A stretch of 64,000 bases of DNA from Siphonodentalium dalli. Its lineage: Eukaryota > Mollusca > Scaphopoda > Gadilida > Siphonodentaliidae. Under the pieces are notes generated by a model, which saw nothing but the letters and a program-made list of their open reading frames with translations, ran no database searches and was not told the origin of the DNA. Made by a program: the position numbers and the translations under genes. This document shows positions 43,575 through 56,656 of this stretch, piece after piece (positions within the stretch are counted from its first letter, which is position 1; each line of letters starts with the position of its first letter). The stretch lies in assembly GCA_032622095.1 (NCBI GenBank), contig CP136065.1:35252732-35316731 (forward strand), in the 5' to 3' direction.

Positions 43575-46110
43575 TGGTTTCCGGATGATAACTTTAGTTT
43601 TAGTTATCTGATTGTTTTCAAATGCCATATGTGGATTAATACCCACATGAAAATACAGCCTGTCAAATTCGAATTTGGATTCGGTCAGCCCATTTTTGCA
43701 GGAGTTATGGTCCTTGTCGATTATTTTGGTTTCAGGGTGATAACTTTAGTTTTAGTTATCTGATTGTTTTCAAATGTCATATGTGGATTACCCATATGAA
43801 AATAAATCATAACAAAACACAGATATTTATTTCACCCACAGAGGCCTGTTATAAAAAGATATTATGACATCTTAAATGTCATAACAGAGTGTACCAGCTG
43901 GATTATGTCAGAATCAGTGGCACATGTTTTTTTTTGCACAGAATGTAGTTGTTTCATCTGGTGTTTTGAATGCTAAGACAATAATTCCCTTTATAAGAAC
44001 AAGTGGCTGTTTGTGATTTGAAGTTAATGAATCTCAATAAAGTAAACAGTGATATTTATTTTGGGACCTATTTATATTATTTAAATTCCTGTATCGTGTG
44101 TATTAATAAAGCTAGAATAGATAGATAGAATTCCTGTAATCTTACTTTCACTTTCAATAGGATTCTCTGAATCTGATAGAATTCCCTGAAATATTTCTTT
44201 ATCTTTCAATAGGATTCAGAGAATCCTGCAGAAATTCCCAGAATCAATTGCGCATGTGTTTACAAATGTCTTATGAAGCAAACCAATTCAACAAATTCAT
44301 ATACAAATTGTAATAAATCATGCAATATATTCACAATGAAATAAGGAAACATACAGGAAATGTGTGTGAATAGAAGCATGTTAGAAGAGATAGAAAAGCA
44401 TGTGTAAACAAATTGAAAATTGCCATTCGAATGTCTGCGCTCTCGCGATGGTCATCATCAACAACTTTTTATTAAGTTATCCCATAAAATACATATTTCA
44501 AGCTAAATTTTATTTACAAGTTGCTATAAATTTGTAAATGTGTGTGAACAGAAGCATGTTAGAATTATGCATTTAAACGATATGCAATAAACTGAAATTG
44601 ACTATAGATTAAGTTAGAATTTGGGTTCGGTCCGCCCAGTTTTGGCGGAATTATTTATTAAATAATGGTCCTTGTTGACTTATAATTTGTTGATTATTTT
44701 GGTTTCCTGGTGATAACTTCAGTTTTGAGTTATCTGATTGTTTGCATATTTCATATGTGGATTACCCACATTAAAATATAGGTCAAATTCAATTTTGGGT
44801 TTGGTCTGCCCATTTTTGCCAGAGTTATGGTCCTTGTTGACTTAGAATCTGCTGATTATTTTGGTTTCCGTGTGATATAGCTTCAGTTAAAGTTCAAATT
44901 TAGTGTATGGATGACTCATATAAAATACAGGTCAATTTTGAATTTCAAATTTTGGGTTCTGTCCTGTTCTGTCCGCCTATTTTTACCGGAGTTATGGTCC
45001 TTTTTGTTTATTTCTAAAAAGCTCTTGCCCCAAATGAAGCCAATTTTCGGAGGGGGGGGGGGGGGGCCTTTTATTATAATGTGATTTTCAATGGGTATTG
45101 CAAAAAGTATGTATAAATCTTCAAATGTGGCTTGGTGTTGAGACAGACTAAAGCCCCTATTGTTGAGTTCTATATAGTTACCGGTACACATTCTCTATGT
45201 AAATTTGGCAATTAGCTACTTTAAAACATACATATATGCACTTAATGAGTAGTTCCCACAGGAAATGTTCAAATAATAAGTTCAGCGACCATATTATCCA
45301 AACATTTCCCACCAATGAACATGAATCATTCTGCTCTTGTATTATCTTTTCATCAGTCTGGCGTCTGCTGTTATTACCTGAACACCCCTCTAAATGAATA
45401 ATAGATGGTTCCAATATACTTTTATAACTGAATGGGAGAATCCATTTAGGATAGAAATGGTTAATTCAGTGCTTGAAACTGATATTTCAGTACTCATGTA
45501 CAGGGCACGAAATTGGGGTGATCAGATTTTTCGTTTAATAAATCGTGCAATTCACAAGGAAATATGGAAACATACAGGAAATGTGTGTGAACAGAAGCAT
45601 GTTAGAAGAGAAAGAAAAGCACGTGTGTAAAGAAATTAAAAATTGCCAATGTTCTCGCGATGGTCATCAACAACTTTTTATTAAGTTATCCCATAAAATA
45701 CATAAATAGCTAAATTTTATTTACAAATTGCTATAAATTCAGCACCATGAGGTGACTTTTTTTGCCCTTCTCATCAACATTTTGGGTGATTTTCGTATGC
45801 ATAAAAATGGAATACAGTCTGACCTTTATGCAAATAAACGTTTAAAAATAGTCTCTTTATGAGAAAATGGTTTGGAGCATGCATATTTTATGCAAATATC
45901 TGAATTATGCATTTAAACGATATGCAATAAACTGATATTGACTATAGATTCAGTTAGAATGTGGGTTCTGTCCGCCCAGTTTTGGCGGAATTATTTATTA
46001 AGTAATGGTCCTTGTTGACTTATAATTTGTCGATTATTTTGGTTTCCTGGTGATAACTTCAGTTTCTACAATATAGTTATCTGATTGTTTGCCTATTTCA
46101 TATGTGGATT
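43575..46110. repeat. Cluster of dispersed repeats (gagttatggtccttg type)
   Basis: Segments with gataact[t/n]cagtttt..gttatctgattgttt, catatgtggattaccca and gttatggtccttgt recur at 43590, 43735, 44715, 44830, 44990 and 46050. Another is at 49650-49780. A larger block (agaagcatgttagaag.., atgcatttaaacgatatgca) is present at 44355-44650 and 45590-45990. A poly-G tract is at 45051-45066. No coding support. Confidence 0.7.
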
Positions 46111-46192
46111 TTTTCGTTTGGCTCTCGTTCCCTCAAATCAAAATGTGGGGGACCGTTCACCATCCAACCTTCAGAACAACTGTCAATCAAGT

Positions 46193-46290
46193 CTGAGTTT
46201 AGTGTGCCTGTCATTTGTAGAATGAGGTCCCCATAGTGGGCTAGCATCACTAAATTCACCCTCTGGGGACCTTATTCTGCTTAGTTCCCT
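46193..46290. mobile_element. Family-A element, left end only
   Basis: gtctgagtttagtgtgcctg followed by a shortened family-A palindrome (gaggtccccatagtgggctagcatcac.. split by a deletion) to attctgcttag; the rest is not found. Confidence 0.7.
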
Positions 46291-46638
46291 CAACTATGCA
46301 TTTTATCTTCTGCAAATTAGGGGATATAGAAACTTCCCAAAATGGAAAAAGTAACTAAAAACTATCAGGAACAGTTTCGAAAATAAAAATTATGACATTT
46401 TAGAAAAAACAAAATTTTCACAGGGAATACAGATACAACATTTCAGAACCCCAATTTCCCTGATAAAGATCGAAAAATGGCATTTATACATGAAATATTG
46501 GCAAGTTTTATGAGGAACTTATGTAATCGAGCCCATAGATTCCGAAAATGCAATAAAAAGTTTTGCGCCAAAATGGCAGGCACGACCTTCTAGAAGCCCA
46601 CCGATGATGTATGTGTACATGTAACTCAACCTATATTA

Positions 46639-47053
46639 TGTGACCCGCCATATCAAATCCAGTCGGAAGTCGGGATTTTTTTACCCTGTGCCAATGCATT
46701 CTCTTATATATGCGAGTCGACCATAGGTCGCCTCGCATATATAAGAGAATGCATTGGCCTAACAATTTTTTACAATTTTAATAATTTGTTCTTGTATTTT
46801 TTAACAATTTTATAATTTCACCCATACAGAGCCCCAGACAAACATGAGCAGACAACACTCTTCTATATGCTTCTATATATGTGTGGGGCTCCCTGCAGGG
46901 TAATGGATGTTTTTTATTTTATGTCCTAAAAATTGTAAGAAACATTTATTTAAAAAACATCCTATGGTCGACTCGCATATATATATAAAAGAATGCATTG
47001 GCACAGGGTAAAAAAATCCTGACTTCCTACTGGATTTGATATGGCGGGTCACA
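46639..47053. mobile_element. 415-bp MITE with TGTGACCCGCC ends (second copy)
   Basis: Same architecture as 35142-35599, TA-flanked. The right-hand family-B palindrome is partly deleted (46965-47005). Confidence 0.85.
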
Positions 47054-47429
47054 TATAGGGAACTGCTTTGACACAAGAACTGTTACAATATAGATCTGCA
47101 GGTCTCAAATTACATGTATGAGTAATGGAACATATGGTATCTAATATACAAGTGTCCCAGGGTAACAATTTGATATAGCTATATCTTGACCTTCATGTCA
47201 CACATTACATGTATGGGTAATGGAATATACGGTATATAGGGGTCCCGGGGTAAAAATTTGATATAGACCCATAAGTCACATATACATGTAAGAGTAACGG
47301 AACCTACAGTATCTAATATACAGGAGTCTGGGGTAAAAATTTGATATAGACCTACAAGTCACACATTACATGTATGAGTTAAAATAATATACAAGGTTCC
47401 TGGAATAAAAATTATATATTATACATTAT

Positions 47430-47565
47430 TGCATCATTTCGAGGTTGACACAAGGAATTGTCAACCGAGGAGGTCAATATTCACCAAGGCCTTCAGCTGA
47501 GGTGAATATTGACTTCCAAGGGCTGACAATTCCTCGTGTCAACCAAGAAACAATGCGATAACTGT
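47430..47565. repeat. Palindromic MITE (ggttgacacaaggaattgtc)
   Basis: gaggttgacacaaggaattg..gtcaatattcacc pairs with ggtgaatattgac..caattcctcgtgtcaacc around cttcagctgagg. Confidence 0.85.
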
Positions 47566-47980
47566 TTTCTTATATGAAACACGCCAAAGACAATGGACAA
47601 GACGTTGTGACGTTGAACGTCGCTGGGAAAACCTGATCTATTTTCAGGTCTGATAATAAGTTATGTTAACCCCTGAAGTATCTGACGTCACTCAGAACTG
47701 TTATTAACCTGTTGTTTCATTAATGAGGTGAACATTGTTAGATATCTCGATTTGTTTCGTTACGTTTTAACATAGGAATTGGGGAAAGAAACTTATTATC
47801 ATATACAAAGATATTACATGTATGGGGTAATGGAACCTTCATGTATGGTAGTTAATATACAAGGGTTCCAGGGTAAAAATTTGATATATACCTTCATGTC
47901 ACACATTACCTGGATGAGTAACGGAATCTATGGTAGGTAATATACAGATGTCCCAGGGGTACAAATTTTATATAGACATT

Positions 47981-48166
47981 TCAGGATTTAGTCGGAAATA
48001 CGGCTTGTTGCCATTCATCAGAAAGCTCTCGGGGAGTTAATATACAAGGGTTCTCGGGGAGAGCTTTCCGATGAATGGCAACAAGCCATATTTCCGACTA
48101 AATCCTGAAAAGTTAACCATAATTCTGCTGTGGTTAAAGGAGTCGATTAATTAGGGCATTACTGTA
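47981..48166. mobile_element. Family-C MITE with captured repeat in its loop
   Basis: Left half truncated (starts atttcaggatttagtcgg), right half complete to gcattactgta. Between the arms, at 48031-48058, sits gttaatatacaagggttctc, a copy of the flanking minisatellite. Confidence 0.8.
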
Positions 48167-48225
48167 CATCACCATATGGTGGAAGCTAATAATACAAGGG
48201 TCCCAGGATAAAAATTTGATCGTGG

Positions 48226-50736
48226 AGCTTTATAGCCAATTGTCCCGATTTAATCTTCATACTTAAGAGAGACATCGTTATATTTGGTCCTTAGTTATTA
48301 GTTTGTAGCACTTCCCCTCATACACGGCTTCACAATATTGATCAGATCGTGGAGCAAATTTTGTGCCGACGTCAGTGAGAGGTGGCGATAGGCAGTGATT
48401 TTGATAGCTTGTGATTGCCATTCGATGTTCTGCTTATTGGAAAAGTGTTCCGTATGTGGCACACTGCTCACTTTCTCCCGATCTCATTTCTCATGGACTA
48501 GTAACTTGTCAGGGCAGTACAAACTCAGGGGCTTTAGCTCCCTCATTGAGAACAGTTTTGTTTTTTTCCCCGAATGTCAAGTGGATATCATGCGTTTCAA
48601 GAATATATACACAAGGTATGACCAAATATAGTATATTGAAAGTTATTTCATTTCCAATTTGTAATTTTGATTTAGGGGCTTAAAATAAGAAACAATAGCT
48701 TCTGTCACCAGAAATAATTTTGTAATATAATTTTCCCATGCGTTAAAAGTGTGGGACAAGAGCTAGCTGTGAAGGTCTTGTGGCCTAGAAATAATTTAGT
48801 TTTAATATCTTTTACTGTAAGTTGAATACATGTATGTGTCACACCATTATCATCGGCAACAGGTGACAAAGGCACCCCAAGATTTCACAAATCACAATCA
48901 AGGGATTCAAGGCTTGGTGTTGCCTAATACTGTTTTCACTCACATTTTTTCACACACTTCCCTTTTTCACATAATTTGTCTTTAAAAATTGACGATATAT
49001 CCCACAATTTAAAAACAAAGAAAGCGATTCATGGGATGCAACATGACGTCATTTTATGATAAATGTTCATAACACATAGAGTGAATAGGTGAACATTTGC
49101 ACACATATTATTGGATAAATAACTAAGAACGCTCTTTATATCTTTATATCTGTTCTTCTGCATGGCCTTCGAAACACAATTTATCACCACCACGATTGTT
49201 CTTAATAAGTTCCATGATTGAAGATATGATTCCATGATAACTAAGGTTATATAGCTGTCTAGAGTTCACTCACTAGAATTCATACTGTGATCATAATTGT
49301 CACAACATTGTTTCAACTGCGTTGATGTCCCAATATCGTTAAAACACTCTTTCATGTTTGTCAAAACACTCTTTCATGTCTGTCAAAACATATCGTAAAA
49401 ACACTATTTCATGTTTGTCAAAACATTACATCGGCTGAGTTGACATCGCTTGAGATGGCCTCACTGACCAGGCTTCACTGATCAGTCAAAACACTCTTTG
49501 ATGTCCGCATTTTATTAGCAGGGTGGGGAAATGTCCGGGTGGGGAAATGTCCGCTTTTGAAAGTGGGGAAATGTCCGGTGGGGAAATGTCTGTATACCGA
49601 ATAAACCAAATGCTATTCACAGACCATTCAAAATCTGTTTGTTTTTGGTTTCCAGATAACTTTATATTATCTCTACTGAATGGAATGAAATTTGGTATGT
49701 GAGTTTACTTTCCCAAAATATTGGTAAAGTTCAAATTTTGGTTCCGCCCCCAATTTTCACCAGAGTTATGGCCCTTTGTTTGAATTACCACAGGCATATT
49801 TTACCAGGCCCTAGTGATGCTCTTGTTTCTCACTATACATGTAGTATAGATATTTGCAATTATCAAGTTTTACCCATCGCTTTACTATATGAGTTTTTCG
49901 ACAGACATTCGGGAGAGTGATACTTAAAGACATATTATGGATTGTTCGGGTGCATGAAACTGATAAGTTAGTACTCAGGCGCTGTGCCAACTGGGGAAAT
50001 GTAGAATTCTACTAACATCGCTGAAAATTTCAACGAAATCGACCTCAACACTCAATAGAAAACATCCCCTGAACAACTCGCAATTGTAAATATTTACATC
50101 TCGATTCGGGACGCAACAAATGGCGATAAACCAGCGCAAATGATTTCGCCATCGAGAGTCAATGAATTTAATTGATATATAAGAATGACGGTTTGTTATG
50201 TAAATTTGGATTTATAATCATAAAAATAACTACTTTGAGCAAGATTATTCTACATTTCTATTTGATCACCCTACTGGAGTGTTTCACATCACTTTAAGAA
50301 GCCAGCCAAACACTGCATGTACATCAATTATATAAGGGAGTATGCTAGATAGGAAACATCTATATTAGTTTAAACGCAGCAAAAGTTATAAGTGTCCTGC
50401 ATGAAAGGCTGTGGTCCACATATATACATGTAGAATGTCAATGAGTCTTCTCATAGTTTAGTCTGTGAATAGGATCATTAAATTTAAGTTCATAAAGTTG
50501 ATAAGAGAATCAACTTCAAGTATTGGCCAAGGGAAGATTAAACGGACATGGCTCATTAGAGCTTCAAAAAAATTTCTATGTAATGTCGAAGTACTTGTAG
50601 GTATAAGATAGGTTTACAAATATGTTGATATATTGGCTTCATATGCTCTGAAAAATACTCTGTATAATAACTACTTGTTGCTGTTTTTGCCTCAGGGCTC
50701 AGAGAAAATTCATTTTCTTTTACAAAGCTTGCCATC
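48226..50736. other. No gene recognised
   Basis: ORFs of 78 and 90 aa (48395-48683) show no domain. Short tandem words: aaaacactctttcatg (49345-49505) and gtggggaaatgtccg (49527-49590). 49640-49790 is a copy of the gagttatggccctttg dispersed repeat. Confidence 0.45.
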
Positions 50737-51723
50737 AGGCCTGAAAATATGATGCCGGACATTTTGCAGAATGAGGTCCCCAGAGGGTGAATTTAGTGAT
50801 CCTAGCCCCGTACAGTGGGCTAGCATCACCAAATTCATCCTCCGAGGACCTAATTCTGCATAGCCTCATCTGCTATGGGCGACCTAGACACAGATTTAAG
50901 TTCTCAGATGATGAAGATGGTGATGTGCACCCCATTGGGCACCTTCATTATGCATTGTGTCGTCTGCCAATTTGGGGTTAAAGAGAAACTAAACTGAAAA
51001 AGAATTTTTTAAAGAAACTAAAAAATTTGTTAATTTGATAATAAAGATCTTTTCCAGAGAAGATGAGGCCTATAAGCAGAATGAGGTCCCCAAGCAGGGT
51101 TCGCACTGCCACTTGCCGAATTTGCCAATGGCAAAAATAATTCAATAAAATATTTTCATTTGGCAAAAGTTTTGGCAAGTCACTTTTTAATTCCTCAAGA
51201 AAATTGAAAAATATTGGTCAATCAATACCATTCATGTGGTGTTTTATAAGGTATAGGTAAAGTTAATACCTCTATTAAGATGCTGATAATCTCATATATA
51301 GCATTATTACTGATGGTTGGAGGGATTACTAGTATTAAGAGTGGTGGTGATGTTTACATAGCTAATCCTCCTATGATGGGCCCTTCTGATGAGGCAACCC
51401 TTCTACCATTGTATTGTTCGGTGATTGCCTTATTGTATTATGATAAACCACAATAGAGATGCGAGTATAATTCATTATTAACTAACTGGTTTTCTATCGA
51501 AAGTCGTTCAAACCGCGAGTGTTGAAACATAAGATTTAAGGTTGCAGAAAATGATACTATCAGTGATAGCATTTGGCAAATGCTAAATAATTTGGCAAAA
51601 AATAATTTCATTTGGCAAAAGTAAATTTTGGTCCAGCGCGGACCCTGTCCCCAAGAGGTGAACTTAGTTAGTTATGCTAGCTCGGCATTTTGCAAGTGTC
51701 CTGTACAATATTTTCAGACCCGC
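50737..51723. mobile_element. Composite family-A hAT-like element, interrupted
   Basis: Ends aggcctgaaaatat.. and ..atattttcagacccgc are flanked by TTGCCATC (50729-50736 and 51724-51731). It contains two family-A palindromes around a middle, and the right palindrome is split by another hAT-like element (51095-51647). Confidence 0.8.
51095..51647. mobile_element. 553-bp hAT-like element nested in family A
   Basis: Ends CAGGGTTCGCACTG and ..CAGCGCGGACCCTG are inverted repeats, flanked by a perfect 8-bp duplication TCCCCAAG (51087-51094 and 51648-51655). Subterminal ttggcaaaa words repeat inside both ends. No transposase. Confidence 0.9.
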
Positions 51724-51731
51724 TTGCCATC

Positions 51732-52421
51732 TAAAAACCTAAAAAAGGCAAAAACTTTTGTTCTCGGAATAATTTATCTACATTTATCTTGATTAATATT
51801 TAGTGTTTCCACAGATCACTAGCTTTGGTTTTAGAATTTTAGTGATCAAACTATTTGAAGGCTTCGTTGTTATATTTGTGTTGTTATTACAGTAAAACCT
51901 GTCTTAAGAGGCCACTCAGCTTGTCTTTGATAACAAGCAGTCTAGCATATGGAGAGTTATTTGTGTTGACCACTATCTCTATGATGTCAACACAGCAAAT
52001 CCATTTTCAAATTTATCAAGATAAGAGCAAATTTAAAGCCTCACCAGATTTTATAAACAATATAGTTGTACTTTACAGTAACCCTCAACAAATATCAGAA
52101 TTGCTTAATCTCTAAGGAACATACTAAAAGGACATGATAAAAGAGAATAAAACTGACAGAAATCAACCTCATGAATACAAATGAACATAAAAATGTGACA
52201 ATTAATACCTCATATGGCTTTCCATAGAAGAGGTGAACTTTCATGTTTATGGCATCTGTAATGTATTTACCAAGAGGTCTATATATTTCATCGTTATCAT
52301 TATTATATAGAAATTGCGCCTTTGTTTCATTGGTTTGATTGCTAAAATAATAGCTGTATTTTTTTGCTACATGTATATCAACTAACTTTATTATAAATTA
52401 AGTTTATTTAGGTGGCTGCAG
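51732..52421. other. No gene recognised
   Basis: One 86-aa ORF (51855-52115) starts within cttaagaggccactcagctt-like sequence and has no recognised domain. Confidence 0.45.
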
Positions 52422-52566
52422 TACAGTAATGCCCTAAATAATCGACTCCTAAACCACAGCAGAATTATGAGTAACTTTTCAGGATTTAGTCGGAAATATG
52501 GTGAGAGCTTTCCGATGAATAGCAACAAGCCATATTTCCGACTAAATCCTGAAAATTTACCCATAG
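52422..52566. mobile_element. Family-C MITE, right end missing
   Basis: tacagtaatgccc through the centre to tttaccca; loop and right terminus deleted. Confidence 0.8.
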
Positions 52567-52941
52567 CCATTTCGCCAAGAGCTGAGCTGTATATTGGTCT
52601 GAACATGAGTTTGAAGTGTGACATGACCTACTATCCTCTGTGCAGCCAATTCCCTTTCTCCGTTATTAATTAGTGACCACGAGATTGTAATTAATTAGTG
52701 ACCATGAAATTACAGACCGTATCTATATATTTATGATTATTTGTCATCAGTTGATTGACAGCTAATCAGTATATTGCGGACATGACCACATGGGGATTGT
52801 ATTTGGGAGCATCATGACAGCATACATGTATTGCTTTGTATGTTGCACATTTGTTTGGATCGGCACCAAATTTTTAAATTTTGCTGGAATATCCACTTTT
52901 CACTTTAATAATAATGGGTCTGCACATTTGATTTGACCATG

Positions 52942-53037
52942 TACAGTAAGGCCCTAAATAATCGACTCCTTAACCACAGCAGAATTATGGGTAATTTTTC
53001 AGGATTTAGTTGGACATATGGCTTGTTGCCATTCATA
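52942..53037. mobile_element. Family-C MITE, left half only
   Basis: tacagtaaggccctaaataa.. to gttgccattcat. Confidence 0.8.
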
Positions 53038-53329
53038 TGATTTCAGTGAACTTTTTCATGCTATACTGTAGTTCCAGAATTCAAGGATCGACAATTGTAT
53101 ATAGAAGTTATACTTCCCAGAGAAAATATTCCTCAAATCATTGTTATTGACTCTTGATAATTTTCCTTAAAAGTAAGATAGGGATTTTTTAAAATACAAA
53201 AATGCAGATTTTTATATTCCTTTTGAAATTCAGCTCGGTGTAGGTGGTGGGGAACAGTTGTGGCCTTACTGACCAGTCACACTATTGTAGGATACCGGTG
53301 CCCAGTCTCGTTTAAACTAGACCCAAATT

Positions 53330-53999
53330 TCATCACAATCAACACTGGGTCTAGAGACTCCCATGGAATAAATTGTTTCAAACAGGAGGAATCACTCCAA
53401 TGAAATTATCGTTGTTATCAAAGTACCCATATATTACCCGGTGTGGGTTCAAAAACGTTACTTCGTAATTGGGGAATGATCAGATAGAAATTGTGTACCT
53501 AATATAATTTTGCAAAGAAATTATAATATTTTAATCCAGTTCGTATTTTCTCCTAACATATATAGTTAGGTCACAGACCAAATAAGGATAATTACTACTG
53601 TTGTATTATAAATCGTAGTCAATTGAATGCGTAGGTCTAAATTAGGAGATGATGCAACACACCAAATAATGATTTTACTTTATGTATATGTTTGTATTCT
53701 AGATTGTAGTAAATTGTGTGCGCGTGTCTAAATAAGGAGATGGTGAAACATTACAAAGAACTGATCGCTTGTTTAATATTATATGATTTATATCACCATT
53801 TCCATCTTTATTATACATTATGTCGTTACCTTACAATTGCCTTTTGACATTATGATAAATACTGTGAACGCTAAATCATATAGTACAGTTTGCTCCCGTT
53901 TTCTTCTACACATACAGCTGTTGCAAGCTGGGCATTCCCCATTCATCTCTGAAATCAATTTAAGTACCAGAGTCTCTAGACCCAGTTTTGATTGTAATG
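53330..53999. repeat. 670-bp segment with ~32-55-bp inverted ends
   Basis: gatcacaatcaacactgggt-like left end (53330-53385) pairs with the right end (53945-53999, agagtctctagacccag..). Possibly a non-autonomous transposon; no target duplication found. Confidence 0.6.
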
Positions 54000-54015
54000 T
54001 GATCTTGTTATACAG

Positions 54016-54232
54016 TACCGTAATGCCCTAAATAATCGACTCCTTAACCACAGCAGAATTATGGGTCATTTTTCAGGATTTAGTCGGAAATATGGCTTGT
54101 TGACATTCACCGGAAAGCTCTCAGTGAGAGCTTTCCGATGAATGGCAACAAGCCATATTTCCGACTAAATCCTGAAAAATTACCCATAATTCTGCTGTGG
54201 TTAAGTAGTCGATTACTTAGGGCATTACTGTA
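54016..54232. mobile_element. Family-C MITE, full length
   Basis: TACCGTAATGCCC.. to ..GGGCATTACTGTA, 217 bp, both halves complete. Confidence 0.9.
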
Positions 54233-54269
54233 AGAAAACTGAATTGTACTCGCACACCATTGTAAACAA

Positions 54270-54345
54270 GTCTAGAAATAGTGTGTCTGACATTTGCAAA
54301 ATGAGGTCCCCAGAGGGTGCATATATTGATCCTACCCCGCACCGT
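54270..54345. mobile_element. Family-A MITE, left half
   Basis: tctagaaatagtgtgtctga..aatgaggtccccagagggtg, ending at cctaccccgcacc. The right half is missing. Confidence 0.7.
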
Positions 54346-54828
54346 TTCTGCGATATCTGCATGATTTATGATAGTAAAGACAGCATGAATCCCCACCTGC
54401 CTTGGAAGGGCTGGTGATAACAATCAAATATTGAAAAATAAATTCAGTCATATTTGGCAAAAACACAATTGTATTTAAAATCCAAATATAGGTTGATAAC
54501 TTAAATTATATTTTACCATTGAACCAATCATCAAAGAAGCTTAGTTGGAGATTATTGATGTGCTACCCATAGGAAGATTGATTTGTTTTAGAGCTCATAT
54601 GAAGAGATGCAAGATATTAATGCTCGAAAACCACAGTGTTACATCATGAGATTACATGTACAATGATCACTCACAGCTTGATTCCCATGTTTATCATTAC
54701 TGCTGTGTGTTTAGTAAGGGATAATTACCAAGTTAGAGGGCATTCCCACACAGAACACACAGGCCGCGACAGTGACTGAGTGTGTTTTGTGCCAAATGAC
54801 CATTGATGAGGTAGTCTAATTATCCTAC

Positions 54829-55111
54829 TTAACCCTTTACCCAACAAACCGGCCAAATAAAGCTTCAACAGCCTAACATATCTTCGGTCTGTCTCAATAG
54901 AACCATACAAATATGGATATCATTGGAACCGGCTCCTTGACCACATTGTGATAGTTACAGTTATGCCCTGTGCCAATGCATTCTCTTATATATGCGAGTC
55001 GACCAATTTTAATTTTTAAAATTCTCTTATATATGCGAGGCGACCTATGGTCGACTCGCATATATAAGAGAATGCATTGGCACAGGGCCGTTCTGTTGGG
55101 TAAAGGGTTAA
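54829..55111. mobile_element. piggyBac-like MITE (TTAACCCTTTACCC ends) with family-B core
   Basis: TTAA at 54829-54832 and 55108-55111, with inverted ends CCCTTTACCCAACA and TGTTGGGTAAAGGG. The family-B palindrome lies at the right side (54966-55088). A second, longer copy in the opposite orientation is at 62047-62436. Confidence 0.85.
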
Positions 55112-55541
55112 CCCTGACATGACTGGAGCTTCCTGAAATTTTGCGAAAAAAACTGACAATGCATTCTCTTATAAATGCAAGTCTTCCATAGGGAGCCTCG
55201 CATTCTCTTATATATGCAAGGCTTGATCCCTATGGGAGAATGCACTGGCAAAGGATCTTTAATGCTGCACCAGCGCAGCTCCTGCCTTCCATGACTGAAG
55301 CTTCTGAAATTTTGCGAAAAACCTGTACCAATGCATTCTCTTTATATATTCGAGTCTCCCATATATAGGAAGCCTTGCTTATATATATAAGAGAATACAT
55401 TGGCCTAACAATATTTACATTGATTTTGTGAGCCAGTGCATTCTCTATGGGAGACTCGCATTTATATAAGAAAATGCACTGGCACATGATCTTTAATCTG
55501 CACCAGTGCAACTCCCATCCTGAACCTCATGAAAGGGTTCA
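55108..55541. mobile_element. piggyBac-like MITE (catgac/gtcatg type), sharing a TTAA with its neighbour
   Basis: Begins TTAACCCTGACATGACTGGA at 55108 and ends catgaaagggttcaa near 55541 (degraded TTAA). It contains three degraded family-B hairpins (55155-55255, 55322-55410, 55430-55490). Related to 63047-63314. Confidence 0.7.
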
Positions 55542-55572
55542 AGGGTTGTCTCCTCTGATTGTCCCGGGTATA

Positions 55573-55725
55573 TACAGTAATGCTTTAAGTAATCAACTTC
55601 TTAACCACAGCAGAATTATGGGTAACTTTTCAGGATTTAGTCGGAAATATGGCTTGTTGCCATTCATCGGGAAGCGCTGAGAGCTTTCCGATGAATGGCA
55701 ACAAGCCATATTTCCGACTAAATTG
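55573..55725. mobile_element. Family-C MITE, right end missing
   Basis: tacagtaatgctttaag.. through the loop to tttccgactaaat; the rest is replaced by unrelated sequence. Confidence 0.8.
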
Positions 55726-56200
55726 ACACTTTCATTGTTAAATATGTCTGAGATTCGTTTGCTTGATCTGTTCAAATATGCTTCTGCTCTTGGGTAAACA
55801 TCTACAACATTTGAAATTGAGTATAACTATTGGGTGATTGGGTGTCTTTGGATGAGCCCTGTGGCAGAGATGACCTATAAGTATAAATATTTTGACCTTG
55901 GATGCATTCACTGTCAAACTAACAAGGCATCATCCACAGCAGACCGATAATTGTCTAATCAAAGCACGCATTACGATAATTTACAAATGTCACATTCATC
56001 ATTTTGTATGTATTAGTAGCTATATTGTAGTTATACAACTGTATTGTACTGACATTCCTTTACTGTACATGTATGAGGATAAAGGGCTATGATTGTGTAG
56101 TAAATGTTACTATATTTATTTCAGAGTGACTCGTGAGTCGTGATTATGTTTGTATTTTCCATTCTAGAGTTATCCTTCTTTAATAATCTGGAAATATTTG

Positions 56201-56352
56201 TTTTCGGAAATATGGCTTGTTGCCATTCATCGGAAAGCTCTCAATGAGAGCTTTCCGATGAATTACAACAAGCCATATTTCCGACTAAATCCTGAAAAGT
56301 TACCCATAATTCTGCTGTGGTTAATGAGTCGATTATTTAGAGCATTACTGTA
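56201..56352. mobile_element. Family-C MITE, left-truncated
   Basis: Starts ttcggaaatatggcttg and runs to gcattactgta. It lies 39 bases upstream of a splice-acceptor-like site, so probably inside an intron of the putative gene at 56392. Confidence 0.8.
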
Positions 56353-56391
56353 TAGATTTATGTGGTTACCACTACCGTTTATTTTTTTCAG

Positions 56392-56534
56392 GTTGACCCT
56401 TGTGATGAGGTAGTGAGCTGCTGATGACCAATTTACTGGTCCTCAAATGAGAGCTCGACCAAAGAATGTCGTGATCCTACTGGCAGTGTCATGTTTTCTT
56501 CCATTTTTGGTATTCACATTATTTCCATGGTCAG
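56392..56534 (+). CDS. Putative first coding exon of a signal-anchored host protein
   Basis: A polypyrimidine tract and AG (tttatttttttcag, ending 56391) are followed by ~55 bases with stops in all likely frames, as in a 5' UTR. The ATG at 56447 then opens 29 codons, MRARPKNVV.. followed by a ~18-residue hydrophobic helix (about residues 8-26, with LPFLVFTLF) to PWS. The exon closes in phase 1 at a canonical donor, cag|gtaagt (56535). The short basic N-terminus and single helix fit a signal-anchor of a type II membrane protein such as a Golgi enzyme, or a signal peptide; this is inference. No second exon was recognised in the window, so the gene is partial. Translation is supported only by sequence pattern. 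Confidence 0.5.
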
Positions 56535-56656
56535 GTAAGTCAGTATTAAAACAACCTTCAAATATGTGTTCAAGCTGTCAGTGATATCACTGTTAATTTA
56601 TTATCTTATCTCAAAATTTATCACTTATTTTGTTTTTGGACATGTGCTTCAGTAAC

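Larger units (their letters stand above)
47085..48225. repeat. Degenerate minisatellite (aatatacaagggtccc type), ~90-130 bp period
   Basis: Units contain acattacatgtat..gtaatgga, taatatacaagggtcc[c/a]gg and gtaaaaatttgatatagac, recurring from 47100 to 47975 and again at 48185. Two palindromic elements interrupt it (47430-47565 and 47981-48166). Confidence 0.75.
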
